This document shows, piece by piece, positions 1 through 11,061 of a stretch of DNA of 64,000 nt. The stretch's first letter is position 1. Every line of letters starts with the position of its first letter. A model generated the notes under the pieces. It did no database searches and was not told the origin of the DNA. It saw nothing but the letters and a program-made list of their open reading frames with translations. Both the position numbers and the translations under genes were made by a program. The stretch is from Xestospongia muta (Eukaryota > Porifera > Demospongiae > Haplosclerida > Petrosiidae): the NCBI GenBank assembly GCA_963693285.1, contig OY848917.1, positions 13,578,192-13,642,191 on the forward strand, in the 5' to 3' direction.

Positions 1-830
1 GGATTACTAAAGAATGGATGAAAAGTGATGAATGGATGGAGAGACGGCTCACCTTTTTCACCAGTACTCCTGCAGGGAAAGAAAAAGAGAGTAGTTATGA
101 ACTGATAGTGACAATGAATGGATAGAGAGTGAAGAGAGAGACAGAGGAAGTGAAAAAGGACCACCAACACACACACACACACAGCACACACACGCACCCT
201 AGAAGATCAGAGCTCTCCCCCGCCACCTGGCGGCCTAGGATTTAAAAAAAAATTTTTTTTAGGCCGCCAGGCGGCAGGGGAGAGATAATTAATAGGGTTT
301 GTATGAGTGTGTGTATAGTGTATGGGCTGGATAGCCCAAAATAAAAAAAAAATAAAAAAAATAAAAGAAGAGGAAAGAAGGCTTGAAGGAAGACAGGAAG
401 AGCCCAATGACATGGAGACCGACTCATCTTTTTCATCCAGAGAAGATTATAACAGTCAAGAGAACATCAGAGAACACCAGAGAAGGAAGAACTTCCAAGT
501 TGAGTCCTGTAGAAACGAAAAGCGAGGAAAAAATCTTTTTAAAATTCAAAAATCACTTGACAAAAATAAAAAAAAATATAAAAAATAAATAAGAAATAAG
601 AATAAAAAGAAAAAAAAGGAAATTATGACCAAAATAAATAAAAAGATGATCCAGCGACGAGAGTTATCCAACGATGAGGCGAGTCGATCCAACGAAGTAC
701 GAGATGATCCAACGATGCGTAGAGAACATAGAGGAAGAAAAAGAGCGTTATTTGTAACAACTGTAGAATGGACGTAAGATGGATGGATGGAGAGATAACT
801 CACCTTTCTAATGAAAGTATGCAAAATGGA
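1..830. repeat. Low-complexity and simple-repeat region with a GC-rich hairpin
   Basis: No gene is supported here. The stretch holds scattered GATGGA-type short repeats (1-130 and 770-800), a CA run around 168-192, an A-rich stretch (330-640) and a hairpin at 213-284. The short open frames on both strands are low in complexity (Lys/Glu or Phe/Leu runs) and look like by-products of base composition. Confidence 0.6.
213..284. repeat. GC-rich inverted repeat with A/T-run centre
   Basis: The left arm (213-236) and right arm (261-284) are reverse complements over 24 bases with two mismatches. The centre is an A run followed by a T run, so it can also pair. The GC-rich arms stand out in an AT-rich neighbourhood. 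It resembles a small foldback element; no flanking target duplication was identified. Confidence 0.75.
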
Positions 831-1834
831 GGAGACCTTTTAATATAATCTTGTCATGCTTCAATTTTACGACCACTCAACACAAACACGTGACAAATTT
901 GGCGGGAAATAACTACACGTGTGACTAACATTAATTGATTTTTAATTGATTTTGATTAAGAACTAATTAAAGTCTTCAAAATACCTAAGTATTTTTAACA
1001 TTATACAAGTTGTTATTGGAAAGAAATATACTTTTAAAGCAATGTCTGTATACCATAAAAGGTATAATATATTTCTATTAGAAATTTCCAAACTAGATTG
1101 TAGCGGTCTCAGTAATTTTCTGTTGCAATATATGTGTGTATGTATATATTATGAATCAGTGAAACTAGTGCATGTATGTAAGAGACAGCTATCACAGTGT
1201 ATCTCACCTACTACATGAACTCAGATCTGTCAGAGGTAGATTTGAAAAAAATTATGTACATGTAACTACACGTAGACAGACATATGATTCTAATAATAGG
1301 TATTACTTATAATCTCTCATTCCTTCATTGCTACTAATGTATTTATAGCACTGAAATTGTATATTTTATAAAAAAAATATTATGCTACAAAAAATTCAAG
1401 TGGTCTTTTGTCAATGTACCTAATCTAGTTCTTTGTAGTGATAGAGCTCGTTTGTGTCGTTCTGATACTGGATTAGGTAGAAGAAGACGACGATATGCCT
1501 TGTCTTTAGTAATGGTGAATAACAAAATAATCATAAAAGAATGAATTATTTTTTTATAGTTTGTTAAAAATTAGTAAAAATAAAAATTGGTTAAATTTAC
1601 TATTTACAAATTTTTAACCAATACTAAATGGTCATTGAGCAATAATGATGTAAATTTGATATTTGGTAGGTTTTTGACTTTGTTTACAACAAAATTGGAA
1701 TGACTACGACTCTTGTAAAATTTAATCAAAAGTATTTAATGTATTCACCTACCCTTTATGATTGCGTCATATTAGTTGTGGCAGTCTAGACCTAGAGTTA
1801 AATAAATGACACACACATATTATATGAAGTGTAC
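831..1834. other. Intergenic, no supported gene
   Basis: AT-rich sequence. A short plus-strand open frame around 1390-1545 contains a run of arginines (1479-1493) preceded by cysteines and could be a stray exon, but it has no recognisable family, start or splice partner. Nothing else is supported. Confidence 0.4.
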
Positions 1835-1971
1835 CTTTCATTATCAGTAAAGTCATCTTTATCATCTCTCTCAAAGTCATCAGGGACATAAACTCTGGCT
1901 ATGAGATATGCATCTGGTGTCCATTTATCTGAGAATAACAAGTCTTGAAGGTCAGCTTTTAATTGATTTAA
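1835..1971 (-). CDS. Orphan coding exon, unknown family
   Basis: On the minus strand a 137-base open segment is bounded by a good acceptor (CTAG at 1972-1975) and donor (GTAC at 1834-1831). Its translation is acidic and protein-like, beginning LNQLKADLQDLLF and later containing ARVYVPDDFE followed by an Asp-rich tail. I do not recognise the family. It lies downstream of the PPIL2-like pseudogene on the same strand, but it matches no part of PPIL2 that I know and its phase does not follow the last PPIL2 exon. It could be an exon of a separate, partly lost gene. Confidence 0.4.
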
Positions 1972-2186
1972 CTAGAGGACAAAATAATAAGTCACATTAC
2001 ATGTACAGGAATAGACGAATGAAACTCTATAAATGGATTCATGGATAAATCAATGGATGAATAAATAGATATATAAATGGACATAAGAATGTCAAAAAAC
2101 ATTATTTCCTACTATACCTCGTGACTCTGTCACTCATTTTTAACCCTTTAAATCCTGTACATACAGTGTATTATTCTTCTATTTAC

Positions 2187-3997
2187 CAACTTCATTCTCT
2201 GTTACTAGAGCAAATATCGTTGATGTAAAGGACTGTGCTACAGCTCCTGTTGAATAATGAGCCTAGAGATAGGGTTACTATAGCAATAGTTGTCATAGTA
2301 ACAAGGTAGAGATAGGGTTACTATAGCAATAGTTGTCATAGTAACAATAATAACTTACAGCATTTCTTGCAGTTAATTTAGTCTTGGCTTTTTCTTTTTT
2401 CTCCTAGTAAATGGACGAATGGAATGATGGATGGACAGATGATTGGTTACACAATGGACACACACATGTGGGCTAACTTACAGGAGCTTTATACTCATAA
2501 ACAATAAGTAGGACCTGTTCTAGCTCTTTCTAGTTCTATAGAGTTAAAAATAAAACATTTTTTATTACAAACACAAACATAACAATACTAGACAATGTGC
2601 TGAGTCTGAAAAAACTGTCTTATCACACAAACGTTTTAACAAACACTTCAGTATAAACAGTTGGTACACAACAACAAGTCTCTAAAATTTGTTATACAGA
2701 CATTTTGCTTTCTACATATCAAGTTTAGTAAGCATACTATTTAAGATGGCCATGTAACAACCATTAATATACAAGTTTTTGTTTGAAATCTTTCCACGAT
2801 AATATCCTTTTTATCAGACTCAGTCACAATATTATAATATAGTATAATGTCCATACCTTCTTCATCCACAAATAAGTCGTTCTTCATGTGATGAAAACTG
2901 GAAATATCAAATTTTTCAAGTGCAGTTGGATCCTATGAAACAAAATTAGGGATGACCCTACTAATTATAAAGTAATTATGATAATTACATGTATAGTTAT
3001 TATATCACCTCTATTAAAAGATTGTTCTGTCAAAAGATCTTGAAAATGTTTAGTTTTAATATCTAATCTATCAATTGCCTACAGAAACAGAGGTCTGTTA
3101 CTAATATTAGTAACATAAAAAATTAGTAAGCATGCACTAATAATAGTAACACAATGATGTCATGATAACTCTATTTATAGACCTAATAGGAATAGACGTT
3201 ACCATTGGGGCATATAGCAACAATGTGACTATTTTTATTAAAGACTTTGAAGGTGATTGGACAATGATATTGACCTGTAATGAATATAATTAGTGAATTA
3301 AGCCACACCCACATTGATTAAAGATATAATACCTTCAGAATTTTTATGAAAATTCAATTTGATGAGTGACTTGGCATCCATTAGCTAAAATAATATAATC
3401 AATTACTAAAGGGTTAAAAATAACTACATATTACCTCTCCTGTTAAAGGATTATGTCCATACTTCTTTAGATAGGGTACAATGTTCCTAGTAATACATCC
3501 ATTGTGAAGTAAATCCATTGATCCATTCCCTCCTTTGTATTTCCCACATCTTTCTACCTATCTACTCAACCAACCATCTATTTATCCATTCATCTGTCTG
3601 TTTGTCCATTGGATCTATCCATCCATCCATCTGTTCACTCATTCATCCATCTCATAATTACTTACATCAGATCAAACACTATTCCATCAGATGTACACAA
3701 AGGATGTTCAAATGGCTGAAGAGATAAACTAGACACACGACATTATCACACCAGATGTATTATATGTAGTTACCTACAACAATTAAATGGAAGTCGTTTG
3801 AATTCTAACCATCAACGTTTAGCAGCAGCCGCTGCCTTCTTTCCATCATATATTGTGGACCATTCTGTACAAGTGAGGTATCTGATTGAAAGAGAGAGAT
3901 GTGGAATTTAAAACTGGAACAAATCTGACTGCTTCTAGACCTGCTCATCTTTGTATTAAACTTACAATTTGTCTTTCTGATGTTGCTTTTTATCCAT
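2187..3997 (-). pseudogene. PPIL2: PPIL2-like (U-box cyclophilin) pseudogene, 3' half missing
   Basis: PPIL2 is a spliceosome-associated nuclear protein with an N-terminal U-box and a C-terminal cyclophilin domain. Eleven minus-strand exon-like blocks follow it in order: 3997-3966 (start, MDKKQHQKDKL), 3881-3774, 3728-3666, 3486-3435 (NIVPYLKKYGHNPLTGE), 3384-3333, 3274-3183 (QYHCPITFKVF), 3078-2989, 2932-2857, 2535-2482, 2403-2359 and 2262-2187 (AHYSTGAVAQSFTST). Phases agree across most junctions. The gene is broken: TGA in frame at 3812-3814, TAG closing the 3274-3183 exon where the family has Glu, and a stop near the start of the 2535-2482 block. No cyclophilin exons occur between 2187 and the window start. 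Most likely a unitary or truncated duplicate pseudogene; assembly error is possible. Confidence 0.8.
2257..2346. repeat. Tandem duplication of about 43 bp, each unit containing an inverted repeat
   Basis: A unit of about 43 bases starting TAGAGATAGGG occurs twice in a row within an intron of the PPIL2-like pseudogene. Each unit contains GTTACTAT and, further on, ATAGTAAC, so each copy can also form a small stem. Confidence 0.75.
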
Positions 3998-4055
3998 ATT
4001 AACACTGCGGCAGTTGAAGAGGTCAAAAATTAAAACCCCGCCTATTTTAATAAAG

Positions 4056-4131
4056 ATGGCCGAACCTACGATAATTACTGGATTTATGTCAATGGTCCAG
4101 CTCACTGCAGAAGAAATTGTCTATTTAAGAA
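4056..4131 (+). CDS. Possible first coding exon, divergent from PPIL2-like pseudogene
   Basis: An ATG at 4056 opens 25 codons (MAEPTIITGFMSMVQLT and on) ending exactly at a consensus donor, GTGAGT at 4132. It sits 58 bp from the PPIL2-like start on the opposite strand, as a divergent first exon would. A further open segment at 4204-4417 contains SDEPQNGKYTFLRTSSYS and ends in TAA, but no clean acceptor joins the two. I do not recognise the protein. Intact gene or remnant cannot be decided from sequence alone. Confidence 0.3.
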
Positions 4132-4439
4132 GTGAGTTAACTAAAAAAAAAGACCATATGTATATTCTAGTCCTGATTATTGGAAACTAGCTAGTTCAAT
4201 CTAATGGATATCCAGTACAAAAGACTTTGTTAATCCTATTAAACTAGGAATATGGCATAACATCAGGAAATTCAAGAATTCATCCCAACTTCGTTTTGTC
4301 ACAGCATCAGATGAACCTCAAAATGGAAAATACACTTTTTTGAGAACTTCTAGTTACAGTTATTTTGATCCTAAAGATTCATATGGATATACAATTTTAA
4401 AGCATTTTTCAGTATAATATAAATTTTATTATTAAGAAC

Positions 4440-5447
4440 TTGCCCCAACATTAATTTACATATCTAAGCCCTTGGAAGATATTATCAGGAACAAGGTTTT
4501 TCCTTCTCTGATAAAATGAGATGCTCTCAGTATTAGCAATCAAAAGAGACACTCTATCCCTTCTGATATGCCATAGACTTAGTGGCACTTGGTTTCATTA
4601 ATCGCTCTCACATTCCTGTGATCGATCTCTTATCCACTAAAATGCCTTTGAATAATTATACCTTGATTCATCTCATTGTGTTACAATCCAACTTGCTACA
4701 TTCATCACTGTCAAAAATAATGTTATTTTAGCAACTAAATTTGTAAATTCAGTATTTGCTGCTTTGTGGCAGTATAAATTATACTTTACTAACAAATAGT
4801 ATAGTGACTGTGAATAATTCACATGAAATCTAGTTAAGTAATCAACTGCTTGATGTAAGTTACAAATTGGTTGCTAAAATAACTGATTAATTTTTACAGT
4901 GTGCCACCAGACATTAGTATATACTGATCACTATCTGATTATTAAGTCAACTATATTCAATCCTCAAGCAACAGAAAAAGGGGCTTAATTAATACAAATC
5001 TTCACAAAGGAGTATTTAGGTATACCATATATGTCTTTGATATGATTGGAGGTCTCCTTTTCTATATCATAATTATATCTGTGGCAAAATCTTTACTATA
5101 GATCATGCTGTATAAGCTAGACTTACAGTGGTTTTCCAACATTGGGATATAATGAATTGAAATATGGGATATTACAGTAAAATGTATAAAAGAGAATTGT
5201 TATACTGTTTGTATTGAGCCTGATCTTCAATCTTTTATTAGTGGAACATTTTAACATTCTACAAACATATGTTGTAGAGTGTTAAAGATTAGCGCCAATA
5301 ATATTAATTAAAATAAATTAATATAAAGGGGTGTGGTGTCCAGTCTACGTATCATATATTTAGCAAGAGGTGTAAAGACGTTACTTCAGAGTTGCAGGAT
5401 TGCTCGGTGCACAGTGTCGGAACAGATCCTTACCAAAAACCAAAAAG
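4440..5447. other. Intergenic, no supported gene; partial foldback-like repeat
   Basis: AT-rich sequence without a supported gene. Around 4765-4830, a stretch resembling one side of the foldback at 9556-9630 recurs (pieces such as AAATTATAC and AATAATTCAC), suggesting a decayed copy of the same small repeat family. The last ~100 bases should hold the promoter and 5' UTR of the first DOMON gene, but no TATA or Inr element can be assigned. Confidence 0.4.
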
Positions 5448-7418
5448 ATGCATTTTCTTCAAGTTATTGTGTTAACTAGCCTAATAATGTTTGCTAGTTC
5501 TCAATGCAGTGGGACTTGGTCACCTTCAGCTTCATCATCATACGTACTAACTTGGGAAGTGAGCGATAATGGACGCAGTGTGGAGTTCAATGTTTCTGTT
5601 ACTACTGCAGCTAACACATGGGTTGCTGTAGGTTTCTCTGCTACTAGCAGTATGGTAAGTTCCATAAATATAAAGATTGCTTCACGACTACCGGCGCATT
5701 TGGTGAAATAGCACTGAAAAAAGCATTGTCATTTTAACTAAGATCTTTGTTACCACAGTTTCATAAATTTTGAGTTTTTATCAGGCCAAAACTAGTGTAA
5801 CTTAATATGTATAAAGTCAACTAGTTACATTTACAATCACATTATTTTACACCAACTTTGCTATAGTAATAGAATCATGACTTCAATTGAAGCTATAAGC
5901 AGATACTATTTCAACCAAAACTAATCCAGTTAGTTAAGTTGAAATAGTATCTATTTCTCACTCATAGTTTCAATTACTGGGCGTAAACTACAAAGAGTAC
6001 TTTTTGGCTTCTAGTTGACTTTATACATATTGAGTTAGACCAGTTTGACTTTGTGCCACAAAGTTTGTGGTAACTCAATATTGGGCTTACATCATATTGA
6101 TGAGATTATGGTAGCAAAGACAATGGTTGAGATGATGAAATGTTATTTTAAAAGAGTGAATCGTAAAAAACCTAGTATTCTACTTGCATTTACATACCTG
6201 CAATTGTCCATAAAATCCTAACGGAAGGATTAAAGTTTATTTATGTCAACAATGCAGCAAAAATAAACAGCTAACCATTTGCACTATCTTTTAACACTTC
6301 AATGAAGAATGCAAATAATTTTGCACAAATGCAAATTGCACTCATATTTGTTAACCAATCCAGGCAAACTCAGATATTGCAATTGCAGCTAACGATGGAA
6401 CAAATTACTTTGTAGAAGACAGGTAAGGCTGAAAATGTATAAAATGTTAGATTCTATTTTGTCATCTTTTTGCAGATATGCTACTGGTCGAGTAGTTCCT
6501 ACTTATGACACAACACAGAGCTTTACTAACACAATGGCTGAAAGGTCAAGTGGTGATTTGTCATTCTCTTTCACCCGTCTCATTGACAGTGCTGATACTA
6601 GTGGTCAAGATGTAGATCTAAATACCTGTCAATATGCACTTTGGTCATGGGGAGGATCAGTTAGTAATTTCACATCTCCTGCTACAATCAGTCGACATAC
6701 ATCACGTGGCATATTTTCTAATCAAATTTGTCTTCAGCAATGTGATCGTGTATCTAGTAGTGAGTATAATATATTTTAACATTATACTATTAATGTATTA
6801 ATATGTGTCATACATTTCTGCATTGTACCAATATATGTATTGTTACACTGTCAAAATAGATTGGTTGGTTTAATTAATTAATGGTCTCTTAGATTGTTTG
6901 CATACCTACAAATTACATCATTGGAAATCATCAAGAACATATGGTGTTTTAATTATTATAATTACTATGGAATTGACAGTTTATGTAGTTCAACATTATT
7001 TATCATTAGAAAAGGTTGTCCTAATAAAAACTCCATAGTAACAATACTCAAAAACATGTCTAAAATTATTTCAAGATTTTTCCTTTGTCTAATAACTCAG
7101 ACAATAAATTACTACTAACATGACTGGTTAATTAGTATATTAATACTGATAACTGCATGTATGGTAAACATGTTTAACAGTATCATATTCATTATATACA
7201 ACTCTAATAATTACTATTATATTGGTTAAACCAACCACATTTCTCATATCATAAATATATACGGTTGTAAGTATAAATAAGACTTTTCCTACAATTTTGT
7301 CAAATTGCATAGTCAAACACAACTTGTAATTCATGTATCATTCACAGGTATTGGTGTTGTTGCATCTATGGTTATACTTGCTCTTGCTGCAATGGTTTCA
7401 ATGGCTGTTGTCTTCTAA
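5448..7418 (+). CDS. Secreted, probably GPI-anchored DOMON-domain protein (copy 1)
   Basis: Four exons, 5448-5654, 6364-6422, 6476-6759 and 7348-7418, join in phase (207+59+284+71 nt) to give 206 residues. The N-terminus is a signal peptide (hydrophobic LQVIVLTSLIMFASS, cleavage near SSQC). The body is a DOMON-type beta-sandwich: a strand ending YVLTWEVSDNG, then the characteristic NTWVAVGFSA, a SDIAIAA block and a VEDRYA junction. DOMON domains bind haem or sugars in extracellular proteins; the ligand here is unknown. The C-terminus is hydrophobic (SMVILALAAMVSMAVVF) with no basic cytoplasmic tail, so a GPI-anchor signal is more likely than a transmembrane helix. A tandem paralogue with the same exon structure follows at 8308. 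Intron 1 carries a large foldback repeat. Confidence 0.85.
5749..6074. repeat. Foldback (MITE-like) element in intron 1 of the first DOMON gene
   Basis: The two ends, GTTACC at 5749 and GGTAAC at 6069-6074, are the edges of an imperfect inverted repeat about 325 bp long. Well-preserved arm segments include AATATGTATAAAGTCAACTA (left, near 5805) with its reverse complement near 6013-6035, and GATACTATTTCAAC (near 5904) with its complement near 5938-5951. The tandem paralogue's intron 1 is only 93 bp and lacks it, so it entered after the gene duplication or was lost there. Confidence 0.75.
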
Positions 7419-8307
7419 AAATGATAGCAACTATGCAACGGGACAGTTGTATGTATAAGTAGTTTTAGTTTAGTTTTTCACTAATATTGTCAGAATACTA
7501 TTTTCTGAATTTTTTTCATTCAAATAGTTTATTTTAAAATCTGTTTAATTAAACACCACAAAGTCATTTTATCTAAGTTTTGTCCCCAGACACCTAGGGG
7601 ACGAGACTAATTGCTCTATCCTTGTCGACTCCCCTTCTCTTTGAAGACAGATAAACTATTACACCTTCTACTGACCTTTTGTCTTAAGTGCCACAATTCC
7701 CATACAAAATATAATATGGCAACCCTGCAATGAAGCTGACAATGATTTAGTTATATATGACTGAGCAACTATTGAAATTTTGGTTGTGTATGTTTTTAAT
7801 GTTTAGGGTTTAGACCGTGGGGATCATGCTAACAGGGGAAACGTAATCAATCACATGACCTTGATTAAATTCTTTGCACCAAAAAACAGATCTTGTAAAT
7901 ATATAGGATTGTAATGCATCTTCCTCAACCAAAGCAAATTCATCATTGCCCGAAATTTCTGAGTTTCTTGCCAACGTTATTACCCAAGTTACCTCACTTA
8001 TTATTATAATTGCTATAGTACTAGTCTCTCTCGAGATTATATATTAATTGCCTTAGTTACCAACAAGTCATATAAGTCTCTCTACAAAACGTGACGTCTA
8101 CCTATAGGACTTATAGTTTCGCGTAGCTAGCCCCTCCCCCTACGGGAAAGGAGGGGCTGGCTGGCTACGATAATTTCCTTCCCTAAAATAATCATTGCAG
8201 TGAGCTGAGTGGGTGGGGTTTGTAAGACTAATACGGAAGTAGGTTCGTGTGGGCGTAAAACGTGTATTTAATGTCAAGTTCGACCAGTACATGCTTAGCT
8301 GAAGAAC
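7419..8307. other. Intergenic between DOMON genes; two short hairpins
   Basis: No gene seen. It holds a hairpin near 7580-7602 (GTCCCC ... GGGGAC) and a longer GC-rich hairpin at 8122-8169 (arms CTAGCCCCTCC and its near-complement GGAGGGGCTGG). The second lies about 140 bp upstream of the second DOMON start and could be a small foldback insertion or affect its promoter. Confidence 0.5.
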
Positions 8308-9192
8308 ATGATGGAACTTTTACAAGTCATCTTGCTAACTACTTTGACAGCGTTGGTCTCTTCCCAATGTACTGGGACTTTGTCACCGTCTGACCACTCA
8401 TCTTATGTGCTAACTTGGGAAGTCAATGATGATAGAACGACTGTAGACTTTAATGTTTCTGTTACTACTCCAGCAAATACCTGGGTAGCCGTGGGTTTTT
8501 CTGCATCTAGCATCATGGTAAGTAACATTTTGTAAGGATTTGCTTGTTTTTATTCTATTGGTTTAATTTTCAACATTTCTTTTTAATTTTAATTTAAATA
8601 AATAATACAGAACAATTCTGACATTGCAATTGCAGCAGATAATGGGATTATGTCTTTTGTAGAAGACAGGTATAGTGTGTGTGTGTGTACATATAATATC
8701 TTGATGTTTAATTTATTTAGATGGGCTTCTATGAGAGCGACTCCATATTATGACACTGTACAAAGTTTCACAAACACAATGACAGATAGAGATGGTGATG
8801 ACATATCCTTTTCTTTCACTCGTCACATTATCAGCAATGATACTAATGATATTGATCTTAATACATGTCTGTATGTACTCTGGGCTTTTGGTGGAAATGT
8901 TATTGAGTTTCAATCTCCTGCATCATTTCAGAAACATATCCAACGAGGATCATTCTCTGTTCAGATGTGTCTTCAGCAATGTAATGGTAAGATGTATACA
9001 TTAATGTGTCAAATCAGTCAGTGTTAGTTTTCAGTACAGTGAGTCTTGTATGACTGAAGCTAAGTCATAAATTGTTGATTTTGGTTTATTTAAATAAACT
9101 GTTTTCAACTTTGGTTTTCAGGTGGTGCTGCTATAACTGTATCTGTGGTTATACTTACCTTAGCAACAGTGATTGCCATGGTTTCTGTCTAA
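8308..9192 (+). CDS. Secreted, probably GPI-anchored DOMON-domain protein (copy 2)
   Basis: Four exons, 8308-8517, 8611-8669, 8721-8986 and 9122-9192 (210+59+266+71 nt), encode 201 residues. Intron positions and phases match the upstream paralogue, and exons 2 and 4 have identical lengths, so the two are a tandem duplicate. Signal peptide: VILLTTLTALVSSQC. DOMON core motifs repeat: YVLTWEVNDD, NTWVAVGFSA, SDIAIAA, VEDRWA. Two cysteines close exon 3 (MCLQQCN), as in copy 1. The hydrophobic C-terminus (SVVILTLATVIAMVSV) lacks basic residues and fits a GPI signal. Expected location is the outer cell surface. No active-site motif of a larger DOMON enzyme (copper mono-oxygenase, cytochrome b561) is attached. 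Confidence 0.85.
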
Positions 9193-9555
9193 TTCTTTGA
9201 TCCTGAACACAAACAATAAGCTAGCTAGCTTTAAGATATTTTTTGATATTTAAACTATTCATTATTTTATTTCTACATTTAATAGTTAATTATTACATAC
9301 TATTTTATTCATGGTTTATAATATAATGAGTTTGTATTATTTTCTAACAATAATATTATCATTAGTATAAATTTATGCTGTCATCACTATTATACACATT
9401 ACACAGTAATACATATCATTTGCTTATAAACATCAGCACATATTTTACAGATTATGATGCCACACGTCTTACATAAAAGTGTGCCAATATTTCTATTAAT
9501 ATTAACATTGATGGTATTGAATATGTACAATGACTATATCTAATCTAGAATTCTT

Positions 9556-9630
9556 GTGAATTACTCACTGTGTAATTTCTTGGTTTGTATTACTTTTACA
9601 TATCAACAAATTATACAGTGAGTAATTCAC
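9556..9630. repeat. Short near-perfect inverted repeat
   Basis: The left arm beginning GTGAATTACTCACTGTG (9556) is matched by the right arm ending AGTGAGTAATTCAC (9630), about 23 bp per arm with one mismatch. A decayed relative appears near 4765-4830, so this is probably a small repeat family. Confidence 0.75.
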
Positions 9631-10338
9631 ATAAATTCATAGTAATCCATCCATGTAAGTACGAAATAGTTGTTAAAATGACATTAATTTTTACAGTGTA
9701 ATGTCATTATTATTTTGTCATTTATACAACAGTACAATGCCTTTAAATGATTTAGATAACATATGACAAAAACAGTCAAATCATAAAAGTAGACTGTAAA
9801 TAGTTTCATTACACATTGTTATATGATATAGAGGAAAGAAAGAGGAAATTGTAATATGTTATAAAGCTTTGATAAGGAAGCATTAATGTAATTGTAATTG
9901 AGATGTCTGCATAGTTACTTCCTAGATTACATAGTTCATAGTCAAACTGTACTACCCATATAATTGTTGTGTCATATAACTCTACAAAAAATACAAATAG
10001 AACTATTTTGTGACTTGATTTTCAATAAGGGACCATTTAATTCAATCAAACAATTGTGATATGATTTATGAAAAAGGATCACTGTTAAAACACATTTTGT
10101 ATACGTAGATGTAGTTTCATTAATACTTGTGCATACTATAGCAGCTGTATGTATCCAAAATTGTTTTTGTGAAGTTTTAACAGTTGTCTTTTTTCATAAA
10201 TCCTATCACAAATGTTTTGCCAGAAATGGTCCCTTTTGCAGATCAGGTCACAAATGATATAATATTTTTAGTGTATTATATGTGTATACTTTAGGTTTAA
10301 GGAAGGTATATAAAACACATACTTCAAGATTAATAATA

Positions 10339-10536
10339 ATTAATGTACCATACATGAATTGGATTCCATAGCAATACACCTACCGGTATATAAGCTACAC
10401 CGTATCTTAAGGGAGTGAGGCTGACCATAGATAATATTATTTATGGTCAGCCTCACCCCCTCAAGATACGGTGTAGCCTATATACAGGTAGGTGTATTAC
10501 CATGGAATGAATCCAATTCATCCATGGTACATTAAT
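10339..10536. repeat. 198-bp foldback element (MITE-like palindrome)
   Basis: Two arms of about 95 bp are reverse complements at roughly 90 percent identity, meeting at a centre near AATATTAT. Outer ends are ATTAATGTACCA and TGGTACATTAAT; inner parts include GATACGGTGTAG and its complement. No open frame. The high arm identity suggests recent formation or maintenance. Arm identity was estimated by eye. Confidence 0.9.
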
Positions 10537-11061
10537 ATCACTGCACATATTAACAAAGTAAGTTACAAATTGATTGTTGATTAATTATAAATCTTAGACT
10601 CTGAAGTATAATCAAAATCACTATAAACTATAAAGCATACATAATGTCAATGAGGGCAGCGAATTATACTTTGTACATAGTACATGTACAGTATATATAT
10701 ATATAGTGCTGCTAAGGAAATGTTATGTATTATATATTCAGTACTCCATTTATCTTGAGATGATCATTTAAATGGGATTTAAGGAGAATTTAGTAAAGAT
10801 CATACAATAGTCTTAAAGTTGTATTGGAACTTGCAGAAGAATAAGAATTATTATTATATTCAATATTAAAATTTAAAAGAACATCAAGTTAGATTTTAAT
10901 AGTTGAAGCAACAACAGGAAGGAAACTCCAATGAGTAAATGTCTTGATCCTACATACTCACTTTGGACTTTGAAAGATAGGATTGTTAAAGGAGCACCTA
11001 ATGTCATATCATCGACATGTGAACAGGAGCCCCACCCACTCGAGCTTAGTCACAAAGGGAA

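Larger units (their letters stand above)
9193..11061. other. Intergenic region with two foldback repeats
   Basis: About 1.9 kb with no coding signal that I can support. It holds two foldback elements (9556-9630 and 10339-10536, listed separately); the rest is AT-rich single-copy-looking sequence. The final ~100 bases are the likely promoter and 5' UTR of the BHMT-like gene. Confidence 0.5.

Noticed and set aside
3009..3203. Earlier donors (GTGATA near 3008, GTAACG near 3202) in the PPIL2-like exons
   Set aside because: Both break the phase, while reading further restores similarity to PPIL2 (NVYSY and DIITIH) and phase 0. One of these extensions ends in TAG, which is counted as pseudogene evidence.
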